Assembly: GCA_036971615.1 (NCBI GenBank)
Contig: JAYKKR010000025.1
Span: 248,001-312,000, forward strand
Length of the DNA stretch: 64,000 bases
Direction: 5' to 3'
Source: Amyloporia xantha
Taxonomy: Eukaryota > Basidiomycota > Agaricomycetes > Polyporales > Adustoporiaceae
In this document: positions 10,132-21,300 of the stretch, in pieces
Position numbering within the stretch: the first letter of the stretch is position 1
Layout of the letters: each line of letters opens with the position of its first letter
Made by a program: the position numbers and the translations under genes
The notes under the pieces: generated by a model
Told to the model about the DNA's origin: nothing
Seen by the model: only the letters and a program-made list of their open reading frames with translations
Databases searched by the model: none

Positions 10132-10973
10132 TAGGAGACACTAATTTCCGTCAAACTCTTCCAGTGGTGGCCAAGGGTTCCAGACAGGTTATTGTTGGGG
10201 CCTCACTGAAGAGGTCTTCACTTTGGTTACAGATTCAGGTTCTCCATTACGATTCCTGAGGTATGAAGGAAGCGTTTCTCTGGTGAGCAAAAGTCGCGAC
10301 ACCAACTTTTGCGCCCTAAGCGTGGGAACACAATTCAATACAAATTTTGTATTGTAAGCGCCCAAGATCCTGGGGTTAGGGTCAGGCTTTTGTTACCGCT
10401 GTTGTAAGGTTGCTTGTAGTCTCAATACAAAAGTTTGTTACCCATTACAAAGTTCAATACAAACCTGCCAGCACGACGCGACTTGTACAAACAACCCCCA
10501 ACATTGATGAGATAAGATCCAGCCCATATCTTATCTATGTCCTTGTATGGTATGTCACATGATTAGATCATGTGTCTAATCACGTGTGCTTATCCTTGGA
10601 CATGTGACAGATCAGCGGCCTACTGGCCTTGGAAGTGTGTATACTGTTGGATTGACCACATTCAAATATTGCCATATAAGGAAATGCTTACATCAGGGGG
10701 TAGCCATGGCTGTCGAAAGGCTGTCTCCTATTTTTTGAGATTTGTTACTATTTATCTATAGCATATAGACCCCATATACACTTGCCCAAATGCGGAAATA
10801 TGGCTGTATGTGAGATGTGAAAACTGTGAGATAGGGATTCCAAATGAAGGAGAAAGACATTCCCTTATTTTAGGTGATTTTCACGCATTGTTTGAGCCCA
10901 GAATGCGCCCAGAATGAGCCTCCAAAGAGCAGAAAAAGCGGTCACATGACCCCAAAGTGCGAAAATTCTAAGT

Positions 10974-11013
10974 GCGCATAGGGCGATCCGTTCCAGTGGA
11001 TCGCCCTATGCGC
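10974..11013. repeat. 16-bp stem hairpin, copy 1
   Basis: GCGCATAGGGCGATCC, an 8-nt loop (GTTCCAGT), then the perfect complement. Stem and loop are conserved unchanged in copy 2 although flanking sequence has diverged. Confidence 0.85.
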
Positions 11014-11719
11014 CGTAGACGCCCACGGGAATTGCCGGAAATGGAAAAAAGTGCATTACTGTGGCTTCAATTCTTAATTAAAATGGCTGAAAATTGGTAC
11101 ACACCTTGGACTATTGTGTATCCATCTCCCATTCAAAGTTCTAAGAATTTGAGGCCATAACGCATATGCTATTCAATGATCATTGCCTTTTCGAGCTTTA
11201 GGCGCCCTTTAAGCGCCCAAGAGCGCGCTCCAATACAGGCCTTTCATCTATTCTTTAAAGATTTCATTGTAAGCCTGCTCTATAGATACCATTAGAGCCT
11301 GTTTGTAATGACCTTAGAGGTACACAGAAGAGGGCTGCACTCACTTTTGCTGTGTAAAGCTCACCTGCACTTGAGATGGTTGTCGTCAGAGGGAAAGAGC
11401 AGATCTGTCAGATAGTGAGTCATGAGAAATTGCTTACATCAGCAGGTAGCCACAGTGATGTCCATATTTGTCTTGATTTTCCTGGATTTATTGCTATTTT
11501 TGCTTGGCCAGTAGAGCCAATACAAACATGCCCAAATGCGGAAATATGGCTGTATGTGAGATGTGAAAAATGCACGATAGGGATTCCAAATGAAGGAGAA
11601 AGACATTCCCTTATTTTAGGTGACTTTTGCACCTTTTATGAGCCCAGAATGAGCCCAGCATGAGCCTCCCAAGAGCAGAAAAAGCGGTCACATGACCCCA
11701 AAGTGCGAAAATTCTAAGT

Positions 11720-11759
11720 GCGCATAGGGCGATCCGTTCCAGTGGATCGCCCTATGCGC
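11720..11759. repeat. 16-bp stem hairpin, copy 2
   Basis: The same stem and loop as at 10974-11013, 746 bp downstream. Confidence 0.85.
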
Positions 11760-12124
11760 CGTAGACGCCCACGGGAATTGCCGGAAATGGAAAAAAGCGC
11801 ACTTTCCTGTGGCTTCAATTCTTAATTAAATTGGCTGAAAATTGGTACAGACCTTGGACTATGGTGTATCCATCTCCCATTCAAATTCCTATGGATTTGA
11901 GGCCATAACAAATCTGCTATTCAACGATCATTGCCTTTCTGAGTGTCAGCCACTTTTTAGGCGCCCAAAAATGCGCTCCAAGCACAAGCCTGTAAACACA
12001 GCTTTATCTGTTCTTTATAGACTTCATTGTAAGCCTGCTATATAGATATCATTAGATCATGTTTGTAAGGACCTTACAGAGCTTTGCACTGTATTCACAG
12101 CAGGTTAGTATGCCCCCTAGAATA

Positions 12125-12930
12125 ACTTGAATGGTGATCAGTGCGACATTGTATGCTGATTGAACTAGGTTTGTATGATAATTGTAGTGAGTTTGTATGA
12201 TTGTTAGAGTGAATTTGTATGGTGATTAGAGCAAGTTTGTAAGGTCAGTACAATACATTTCTATGGTGATTTGAGTGACTTTGTGTGACAATTAGACTTA
12301 GTTTGTAGGGTCTTTAGAGCGACTTTGTATGTGGATTAGGGTGACTTTGTATAGTGATTAGAGCAAGTTTGTATGGTGATTAGAGTGCCTTTGTATGGAG
12401 ATTAGAATGACTTTCTATGATAATTAGAGTCAGTTTGTATGATGATTAGAATGGATTTGTACGGTTATTAGAGTAAGTTTGTATGGTCATTACAATCACT
12501 TTGTATGGGCATTAGAGTGAGTTTATATGGGTATTAGAGTAAGTTTGTATGGTGATTACATTGAGTTTATATGATCATTAGAGTGACTTGTATAGTCAAT
12601 ACAATATGATTCTATGGTGATTAGGGTGAGTTTGTAGTGATACTAGAGTAACTTTATATGATCATTAGAGTCAGATTCAATGGTGATTAGTGTAGGTTTG
12701 TATGATACTTATGTGACTTTGTAGGGTCAATACAATACATTTGAATGATAATTAGGATAAGTTTGTATGCTTAGTATGATGAGTTTGTGTGGTGATTCCA
12801 GTGAGTTTGTAGTGCCATTAGAGCAAATATGTATGGCCATTACACTGACTTTGAATGCAAAGGTGTCTGATATGACTTTCAAATGGTAATTAGAGCAAAT
12901 TTGTAATGTCATTACAAAGTGGGTGAAATA
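12125..12930. repeat. Degenerate minisatellite, about 22-bp unit
   Basis: An AT-rich array of dozens of diverged units close to TTTGTATGGTGATTAGAGTG. The invariant core is TTTGTATG...ATTAGAGTG. Copies vary in length by a few bases. Scattered relatives continue to about 13280. No coding potential. Confidence 0.8.
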
Positions 12931-12934
12931 CATA

Positions 12935-13490
12935 ATGGCCCCATTTGAAAGGCAAGATTGGCTTGATAAGTAAATGTTGTAATGACATTAGAAAGGTTTG
13001 TATGTGGTTAGTGGGGAAAATCACTTTTATATTCCTTCAGATAGAACTTATTTACTTCATTAGGAAAAGTTGTAATGTTTGTATTGGAATTCTCAATACT
13101 TACTGAGATATGGCTGTCGTAAGATTTGGTGGATAAGTAGTATTGTTATAGCCTGAGCAGGTTTGCATTGCAGTTAAAGTGAATATGTATGATCTCAAAA
13201 GCAAATTTGTATGGTCAAGAGCAAGCTGATGTAATCATTAGGATGACTTCATACTCTCATTAGAGTGAGTTTGTAATGCCATTACAAAATGTGAAAAATA
13301 GATAGTAGGCTCATTTGATAGAGAATGTTCACTTTGTAAGTAAATGTTGTAATGACACTACAAGAGTTTCTAATGGGTTAGGGTCAAAATCACTTTTACA
13401 CTCCATCAGACAGAACTCACTTACTTCATTAGGAAATGTTGTAATGTTTGTATTGAGATTCTCAATATTCACTGACATACACCTGTATCA
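12935..13490. repeat. Diverged direct repeat, about 200-bp unit, 370-bp spacing
   Basis: The block around TAAGTAAATGTTGTAATGAC at 12967 recurs at 13337, with matching downstream pieces (AAAATCACTTTTA, TTACTTCATTAGGAAA, GTTGTAATGTTTGTATTG, TCTCAATA). It is part of the AT-rich repeat field upstream of the helicase remnant. Confidence 0.7.
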
Positions 13491-13769
13491 AGATCCAGTT
13501 TCAATTTTTGTAATATCTTTGCAGTCTGTTTCTATGACTGTTGCCATGTGCTTGTAAAGTTAATATAGTAGGTTGGTACACTTACTGGAATTAGTTTTCC
13601 AAGCCATCAGATTGTCTGTATAAGTTTGTAGAGTCAATGTCTGAAGAGTAATCAGAGGCAAGTGATCCAATTGTAATGAAAATATTACATTATTGAACCT
13701 TGTGGGGCAATAATGGAAGACAGCACTTCAAAATCCTCAGGAATCGTCCTGCCATTTATTGGCCCGCTC

Positions 13770-14627
13770 CCACCAAGTCTTACAGAGAACATGTGCTTGG
13801 ATTGAACTCCGGAAAGTGATGCCTTTGCAGAATGGTTGCTCAAGGTCAGAGCAGGTGACAATGTATCACCTCAGAAGACCATCAAGCTGCCAGAGAATAT
13901 GTGGCTAGAGGACAACTCGGTGGATGCCTTGGTCAATGCAGTCTATCCGAATATCGAGGAAGGAGATAAACAGGATCAGTACTTTCTCGAGCGAACCATT
14001 CTTTCTTCAAAGAATGATACCATGGACGACCTCAATCTTTACATTCTGGAGAAGTTTCCAGGAGAGCAGGTTGTTTTGACAGGGGCAGACAAAGTCATTG
14101 GAGCAGAGAATGCTCATTATCCTATGGAGTATCTCAATTCAATCAACGTCTCTGGGCTGCCACTCACACATCTCGCCCTCAAACCTGGCTGTCCCTTAAT
14201 GCTTCTTTGAAACATTGACCGTGCCAATGGTCTTTGCAATAGGACACGCATGGTTCTCATGTCTATTAAGACACGTGTGCTGGAATGCCGGATTTTAGGA
14301 GGGAAACATGCAGGAAATGTTGTTTATATTCCAAGGATTACCATCGAACCATCAGCAGAAGACTTACCTGTTCCTCTCAGTCGTCGACAATTCCCCGTTC
14401 GCTTGGCCTTCACAATGACCATTAACAAGGCACAAGGTCAATCTGTCACACATGTTGGCTTGGATCTTCGGCTTCCTGTCTTCTCCTATGGTCAACTATA
14501 TGTCGCATTGTCTCACTGTACTTCAGCAAATTGGATTAAAGTCCTATTTCCTCCAGGTTCAGAGGATACAAGCACAGCCAATATTGTCTATCAGGAAGTG
14601 TTGACTGGCCTGCTTAACCCTTGGTAG
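13770..14627 (+). pseudogene. Helitron-type PIF1-like DNA helicase, C-terminal remnant
   Basis: One reading frame runs from about 13770 to 14627 and is interrupted by TGA at 13803-13805 and again at 14208-14210. The protein is the C-terminal part of a PIF1-family helicase as found in Helitrons. The order of motifs is TENM, FAEWLLKVRAG, LTGADKVIGAENA, YPMEYLNS, then KPGCPLMLL(stop)NIDRANGLCN, RILGGKHAG, PRITIEPS, RRQFPVRLAFTMTINKAQGQ and SYGQLYVALSHCTS. The frame is otherwise collinear, and the second stop sits where an Arg codon is expected (CGA to TGA would explain it). The Rep nuclease domain and the helicase Walker A region are not recognisable upstream, so the copy is both truncated and inactivated. 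It reads toward the Helitron 3' end at 15856. Confidence 0.88.
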
Positions 14628-14905
14628 GGTGTTTTTGATTGTGTATGCTCATCAGAGCTGATATTCTCTTTCACAGAATCATTACACAATGTTCAATGTA
14701 ATCATAAATTGCATATGATTTTGCAAATAATGGTAAGGGTTTATGATCTTTTAGAAATCATTAGCTGATTTTTTTAAAGTTCTGTTTCATTGCTCAAGAT
14801 GGTTATAAATTGTATATGATGTTATGAATGATTGTAAGTCTTAATGATTTGTTTGAACAGTTGACTGATGTTTTTGAACAGTTTCATATTAATTTCTTTC
14901 TTCTC

Positions 14906-15638
14906 TTACAGCCGTTTGCAGAACATACGGCGCGTGATCGAAATTTCTTTTTTTGGACAAATATATACATTCTACAGTATATCTGTATTAGCTCAGTCAA
15001 TACATGTTGGATTGTCTTGAAAATTGGAGCAATGAAATGGCATTGAAAATCCAGAGGGGATGGTCAGCTCAGAATTTTAAAATAATAAGTTTGAACACTT
15101 CACAAGAGAGGCATCATGGAAACTCAATATATCTGAATTTCTGTGGCTCCTGGGTCTTTCTGGGATTATCCCTGAATATACATTGTCCATACCACTCATA
15201 TAAAGGGGACTGCCAATTTATTTTGTGCGTACAATATTTCTGTTGGTTTCTGGAAAGATGGAAATCTGGCATGAAATGGTGCAAGAACCACAGGTCATAT
15301 GGGCAGGCTACAAAAAGCCAAAATAAATTGGCAGTCCCCTTTATATGAGTGGTATGGACAATGTATATTCAGGGATAATCCCAGAAAGACCCAGGAGCCA
15401 CAGAAATTCAGATATATTGAGTTTCCATGATGCCTCTCTTGTGAAGTGTTCAAACTTATTATTTTAAAATTCTGAGCTGACCATCCCCTCTGGATTTTCA
15501 ATGCCATTTCATTGCTCCAATTTTCAAGACAATCCAACATGTATTGACTGAGCTAATACAGATATACTGTAGAATGTATATATTTGTCCAAAAAAAGAAA
15601 TTTCGATCACGCGCCGTATGTTCTGCAAACGGCTGTAA
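14906..15638. repeat. Perfect inverted repeat, 320-bp arms, 93-bp spacer
   Basis: The arms 14906-15225 and 15319-15638 are exact reverse complements as far as I can read, from TTACAGCCGTTTGCAG at the outside to CCAATTTATTTTG at the inside. The spacer 15226-15318 is unique. The arms hold no recognisable protein domain. Transcription in either direction would give a hairpin RNA with a 320-bp stem. The repeat lies between the decayed helicase and the Helitron 3' end. Confidence 0.95.
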
Positions 15639-15811
15639 TGTACATGTAATTTCTGCTCAACTATTTAAAAAGTATCTTATAATGTTTGTAATCAATGATT
15701 GTTGGCTTCACATTGCCCAACTTTAGGGCAGGCTTGAAAAGACTTGAGAGCTATAAGATGTGTGATTTGTAAGAACATACAAGCACTAGAAGTAAGAAGT
15801 ACTAATAAAAA

Positions 15812-15856
15812 GGCGCAAAGCGCCTGGCGTGGCAAAGCCACGGGTAAAGACACTAG
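15812..15856 (+). mobile_element. Helitron 3' terminus (twin hairpins + CTAG)
   Basis: Two GC-rich hairpins in series, GGCGC-AAA-GCGCC (15812-15824) and GTGGC-AAA-GCCAC (15829-15841), are followed 11 nt later by CTAG (15853-15856) and then T. A short palindrome about 10-12 nt before CTRR, with insertion before T, is the established Helitron 3' signature. It is in the same orientation as the helicase remnant 1.2 kb upstream, so the two probably belong to one element. The 5' TC end was not located. Confidence 0.72.
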
Positions 15857-16104
15857 TGTACAGAGGAGAAGAAAACGTGAAGAGAGCTAAACAAAATTTG
15901 TTTAAAATACTGGTGTCAGTGTGGTTTGAACCCGCGCGTGCTATGACCGCCGCGCGTCTGTGAGCCGTAGACTGAAATTCATCCATGGACTCCTGGCCGT
16001 TCGCATGCGCCCGGTACACGTGCACGGCCAAGGCATGCGATGGCAGTCGCGCGACCGCACCCCCTAACTAGTAACCACCGCTCAACTCCTTCTACTACCT
16101 TGCT

Positions 16105-18210
16105 ATGGCCACTGCTGTTGAAGATGATATTTACGACGGTAAGAAATAAGTGGCATGTCTATCCATATGCGTATTGATATGGTCTAGATCTATATGGCGA
16201 CAGCACAGACTTCAAGGATTCGATCTCCCAGGAACCTTCGCCAGTTGAGGGGCAGACAGAGACAAGATCGGTGTCGCCGGCAGAGCGTGACAAAAACGTT
16301 GCGGGCGGAGAGCGTTCTCTTCCAGCAAAGCCGACGCACGTCGGGGAGCTGTCCTACTCAGCACAGATAGCGCAACAATTTTCTGCATACAAACAGACAC
16401 CTGCTCAGGAACGTCAACAACATTCCCATGCGTCGAATACAGGGGTCTCTGTTGGAGGTACCGACGCTGTAGACGCAACCTCTTACGATTCTACCTCTGG
16501 ACGAAGACCAGTCAGACCATCAGAAATGAAAGATGAAGGGTGAGTTGATCTCTTCAATTGCTCGCCATGAAAAAATGCCGTAGTACGATTTTACGGACGG
16601 TGGACACCACAACTCGCAGTTCATGTGATGCGACCCCAACATGACATAGTTATCGTATTACCTGGCCCTCACCTCGTAATGTTTGATGTTATACGGTCTA
16701 CTATGCTAATGTGTACACCATACGCTGGGTATTCTCGGATTACGCATCTAAAACCCTCGCTTACCGCCTATATCTGGCTGCTGTCCTCATTACGGAAACT
16801 AATATTCTCTTACACCTATCCTTGCTACCCCTCGACATATCACGATACTTGTGTTCGCTATACGGTTACCGCTCTGAATGCTATCTTCGCAAAACCTATC
16901 TGTGGTGCCTCTACTGTTCCGTAGCAAACTCTTCGTCGGTGGACTCAGCTGGGATACTACAGATGGTATACTTTCATTCGCAGGATCGTCTATGCTGGTA
17001 AACTGATCAATATTGTGTGTCATGTCCGAGTAGAAGGGTTGAGGAAATACTTCTCGGAATTCGGCAAGGTTGAGGACTGTACGATTCTCCGCGACCATGA
17101 CGGAAGGTCTCGAGGATTTGCATTCCTCACCTTTGAGGATCCAACCTCCGTCAACGCTGTCATGATACGGGAACATATTCTAGACGGCAAAGCTGTACGT
17201 TTGTTGTCTGAGCATGTCGTTGCATTTCGCTCACCCACGATTTTTTTGCTAGATTGATCCGAAACGAGCTATTCCTCGAGAAGAGCACCTGCGAAATACG
17301 AGGTATTTCGTGGGAGGTCTCTCGCATACATCGACCTCTGAGACTATGCGAGCGTTCTTCTCTGCTTTCGGCAAAGTGGTCGATTGTACTGTCATGGTTG
17401 ACCGGGAGTCTGGTCGATCAAAAGGTTTCGGGTTTGTGACCTTCGAAGATGCAAGCAACACAGATCAGCTCGTTGGTCGCAGCGACCTAATACTCGATGA
17501 CAAACAGGTGCGTCAGAGACAAAACCGAGAAAATTATGTTTGCTAAGAGCTGATATGGAAACTCACAGATTGAGGTAAAGGTCGCACAACCTCGCAGCCA
17601 ACGCGACCAAGCACGAGTCATCAAACCACCGACTGAGTCTGGCTACGAAGGTGGAGCGACATCCACCTCCATGAGTTATGGCGGACCTCAGCAGTCAGCG
17701 ATGAATCCGCAGCAGATGTCTATGATCTACCAGCGGATGATGGGTCAATTACCTATGATGGCAGGCATGTCCAGCTTGGGTATGAATCCCATGGGTATGG
17801 GAATGTCGGCTTTCAATGGCGGTATGTCCGGTATGATGCCAATGGGCACAACAAATGCGCCGATGAACGATTATGGAGGCATGGGCACCAATGTGGGAGT
17901 CGGAATGGGCGGGGCTATGAGTGCCGGCATGACAGCGAACACTTTGGGTGGTATGGGTGGTATGGGGAGCAATATGGCTGCAGGCATGGGCGGCAACATG
18001 CGGATGGGTATGGGCCCGATGGCTATGAATATGAACGTGATGAGACCGTTCATGAATAACGCAGCGGGAATGATGAGGGCGGGTATGGGTGCCATGGGTG
18101 GCGTGGCGCCGATGATGAGAGGGCGCGGCAGTCCAATGATGAACGCAGGAGTCGGTCCCATGAGGAATGCGGGGAGGGGACATCACGTTTATCACCCTTA
18201 CGCACGTTAA
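16105..18210 (+). CDS. HRP1: Hrp1/Nab4-like RNA-binding protein (two RRMs, Met/Gly-rich tail)
   Basis: Six exons: 16105-16138, 16188-16539, 16925-16965, 17031-17194, 17253-17507, 17569-18210 (495 aa, lengths sum to a multiple of three). The N-terminus (DDIYDDLYGD) and RRM1 (from about residue 130, KLFVGG; RNP1 GRSRGFAFLTF) and RRM2 (from about 214, RYFVGG; RNP1 GRSKGFGFVTF) follow the Hrp1/Nab4 layout. That protein binds UA-rich efficiency elements in the mRNA cleavage/polyadenylation machinery and shuttles between nucleus and cytoplasm. After residue 318 the chain is Met/Gly/Asn-rich and ends YHPYAR, like the Kap104-recognised PY nuclear signal at the end of yeast Hrp1. Intron 2 is unusually long (385 nt; the others are 49-65 nt). 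The 3' end converges on LAA1, 141 bp away. Confidence 0.9.
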
Positions 18211-18351
18211 ATATATACAATACTACATAATACACCAAGAGTATTTATTTCATATCACACGCGCATCGACTGCACGACATTGTACAGCGGGTCCATGGCC
18301 TGGACGAGAATATTATATCGCAACACTACAGTAAGGCCCAGCATTGCCACA

Positions 18352-21300
18352 TCAGAACGATCTGAGAGAGATCTGTGGTTTTGGTGCTTCGGCTGTTGCA
18401 CTTCTGCTGCCCAAAGCCTGCCGCACCGAGCTCTCTAACAATTCCTTTAGATGTACATCCAATTTTGTCGTCGCCTCCTTGAAGGCAGACGGTGATATAG
18501 CCGCAAGGGACAGTAGTTGAGTGACAGTCAACGAATGCAATGCAGAGGGCGTCGACTGGCTCGTATCGAGCAGGATGATCATAGCGGGCATGAGTATCCC
18601 CAAGGCTCGAGGTCCTAAGATCAGGCTTTAGTGCTCCCAATCACTCGTCAGCAGGAGGAATCAAAGCTCACTTAGCTCTTCTGACAAGGATGAAAATAAG
18701 GTCGAGAAGGCTCTGTGTATTTCTCCTGCAGTCGCTAGTTGTCTCTCTGATAGCTCATCGCCGGATGCAGCAATCTTGGCGAGACACTCGACCATGGCAG
18801 GCAAAAGTAGCCTGGCACATTGACGTAGTGCTGTGTTTCCGGAGGTCGAGGCAATAACAAGAGTTTTGGCACAATGCGCTGCTGTCAAAGATATCTGAGG
18901 GGGGTTCAGACTATATCAGAAGGGTATAATTAACATGGCAAACGGACTAACCTCTTCGGCTTCGATAAGTCTTTGGGAAAGTAAGAAACAGCACCGCTCT
19001 ATGATGGCTCGGGAGACTTTGATAATCGGCGGGATGACCGTCAACACCAGAACCGCTGCCAGAAGATTTGTCTTTACTTTCCTCGAAGAAATCGAACCTT
19101 GGCGACCTCTGGAACAAGGAAATCAGCTCAATTTAGCTTTCCTTATAGGCCCTCGTGAGTAGCGTTCACCTCATCTCGTCAATGTTCACTACGCATGCCG
19201 AAAGGAAACCATGAACAACCTTTTCATAGTTTTCCAATTCACTCGGTGCAATGGGCTGCTCAAGTAGAAGCTTCAGTGATTGCAATGTTGGTCCCACTAG
19301 ATCAGCATCGGAAGTCTCATCCTTCAGCAATTCTGCGGTACATGTCAAGATTTCGGAACTATTCACTTTCAAAGAGGATAACAGCACGTACCGCTGTATA
19401 GCGCAATTGCTACCGCTCTAAATTGCTCCTTCTCGCTTAAAGTAAACGTCTCCGCTACATTGCAAAATGCTTCGAAAGTGGCATTGATGAGTTGAACCTT
19501 CTCTACAGGAGTAGAACCGTCGTCTAAGGAGGGCATCGGAAATCCGTGTCGAGGTAAAGACACGATCATCACTCACGGATAACACCATTGCGCTGACCAG
19601 TGATGGCTCTTCTGAGAACGTACGCGCATATTCGCAGGCAATGCACCTGAGGCATATCTAATAGATCCTGTTGCGACAACGTGCTATTCATGCGATTCTA
19701 GTCAGTTTCAAGCGAGGAAGACAATGCATTCACATACATGACGTTTACAGAGCGCTGCGATGCAAGACTTCGGGCCAGACTGGCTACCATCTCGACCAAA
19801 TGCACTTGGACTCCGGCTGGTTCAGTCAAGGCCATCCGGTAGAAAAGGCTCACGAGCTCTTCGAAGATGACGGCGTCATCAAATACTTTGCCACAGAGGT
19901 TTTCATGCACAATGCACTTCAGCGCTTGCAGTGCGATGACTGAAATACGATGCGATGACGTATCCGAATCAGGGACAGCCGTGACAAGAGCCTCGTATAC
20001 TAAACCGAAAATTACAAAGAAGAATGCTGTCGGCTCTTGACGGACTGCTGCTTCTGGCGTCCAACTAGAATCTAGTGACTCCTGTCCATCCATAGCGGCC
20101 AATATGCATGGATCTTTGCTGTCCATCGCCGTAGCTACAGCGTGAAGAATTATAGGCCAAGACTCCGAGTAATACTGGCGTATGGTTCAGCAAGCCTGTG
20201 TCTAAAGATCTCAACACCCACTCACCGGGAGAAGGACTTCTTTCCCTAGGCTAGTGTAAGACGAGTCTATCGGACCAGCGGTTGAGTCGTCGAACACTTC
20301 GTTATCCACTCGAATACTAGCATAGTCTCGTAGCGAAGCAATCCACAGAGGAGCAAGTGTTGGCTGGTATGGCTTCACTACATTTACCAAATACGTTTGA
20401 TGGCTTGAAGCGACTTCAAGCTCTGCCCACGCAGATAATGTCGCGATGCGTAACATCACAGATGCGTTGGGGCTGAGCTCTGTTGCATCCCCCAATGACA
20501 ACATTCCAGATCCTGAAATCCTTCTTCAATACACGGTAATGGAAACTCTTGCGGGCGAGACCTACCCTTGCATTGTTCCAGCGCAGAAGTCAGCAACTTC
20601 AGGATACGGCCCATTCGTTGTACATCCTTCACAACGCCACAACCAACAAAAACAGCGCACGCGCCAATGGCAGCGGCCAGGATTTCAGGCGTTGAATCTG
20701 AAGAAAACGCCGGGGTCAAAGCTGCGGTGATTGGAGCCTGATGCTGTTCCAAAAGCAGCGCATCTTCGTAATCTGGATCCGGAGACTTCGCAAAAATCTG
20801 TCGGAAAATTAACACAATCAACGCACTGTATCTTCACATATTCTAACTCACCTCAATGACGTCTCGCAGGACCGTAAGGCCTTCCAGACGTATTTCAGTA
20901 ACATGAGCTGCCGATGCGGTGAATGCTATCTTGATAAGGTCTGGAACACGGGACACGAGGAGTCCTGAAACTGGAAGACCTTGACCACGCGCAAAGGCTA
21001 TGTCCAACTGTTCCCTCCTTCCGGGCCGCCCGACTAGCGTACATATATCATGTAAGCACTGTAGGGCGAACAGTTGTGTTCTCCAACGAGATGTCTGCCT
21101 CCCACCACTCGCCGCTGCCGAGTCTTGGCTCGATCCCATACTCAATGATTGGCCTTCATCGTCGAGCAGATCGCCACGTTTTGTTGCTGCATCCGTGGCT
21201 TGTTGTGACGCGGTGGTTCGCGACATGATGCGCTGGCATAAGTCAATCCAAGCTGATGGGTTGTGTACGACAGTTTGCTGAAGCCAGCTGAGGATAACGT

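Larger units (their letters stand above)
10682..12080. repeat. Direct duplication, 746-bp period, each copy with a 16-bp hairpin
   Basis: Copy 1 (about 10682-11335) and copy 2 (about 11428-12080) align at a constant offset of 746-747 bp. Shared blocks include CTTACATCAG, CCCAAATGCGGAAATATGG, GGAGAAAGACATTCCCTT, the hairpin, and TTCTTAATTAAA. About 95 bp separate the copies. They have diverged by scattered substitutions and small indels. No convincing protein is encoded. Confidence 0.85.

Noticed and set aside
15004..15540. Two opposite-strand ORFs with the same 74-residue start
   Set aside because: The identity is fully explained by the perfect inverted repeat. The peptide has no domain.
15915..15990. 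T-arm-like GGTTTGAACCC on the + strand (GGGTTCAAACC on the - strand), possible minus-strand tRNA
   Set aside because: Acceptor, D and anticodon arms could not be paired around it, and no T-run follows. It is probably a coincidence or a tRNA scrap.
16711..17001. 96-codon ORF across intron 2 and exon 3 of the Hrp1-like gene
   Set aside because: It has no family resemblance and is out of frame with the conserved RRM.
17749..18195. 148-codon minus-strand ORF rich in His/Thr
   Set aside because: It is the antisense shadow of the Met/Gly repeats of the Hrp1-like tail.
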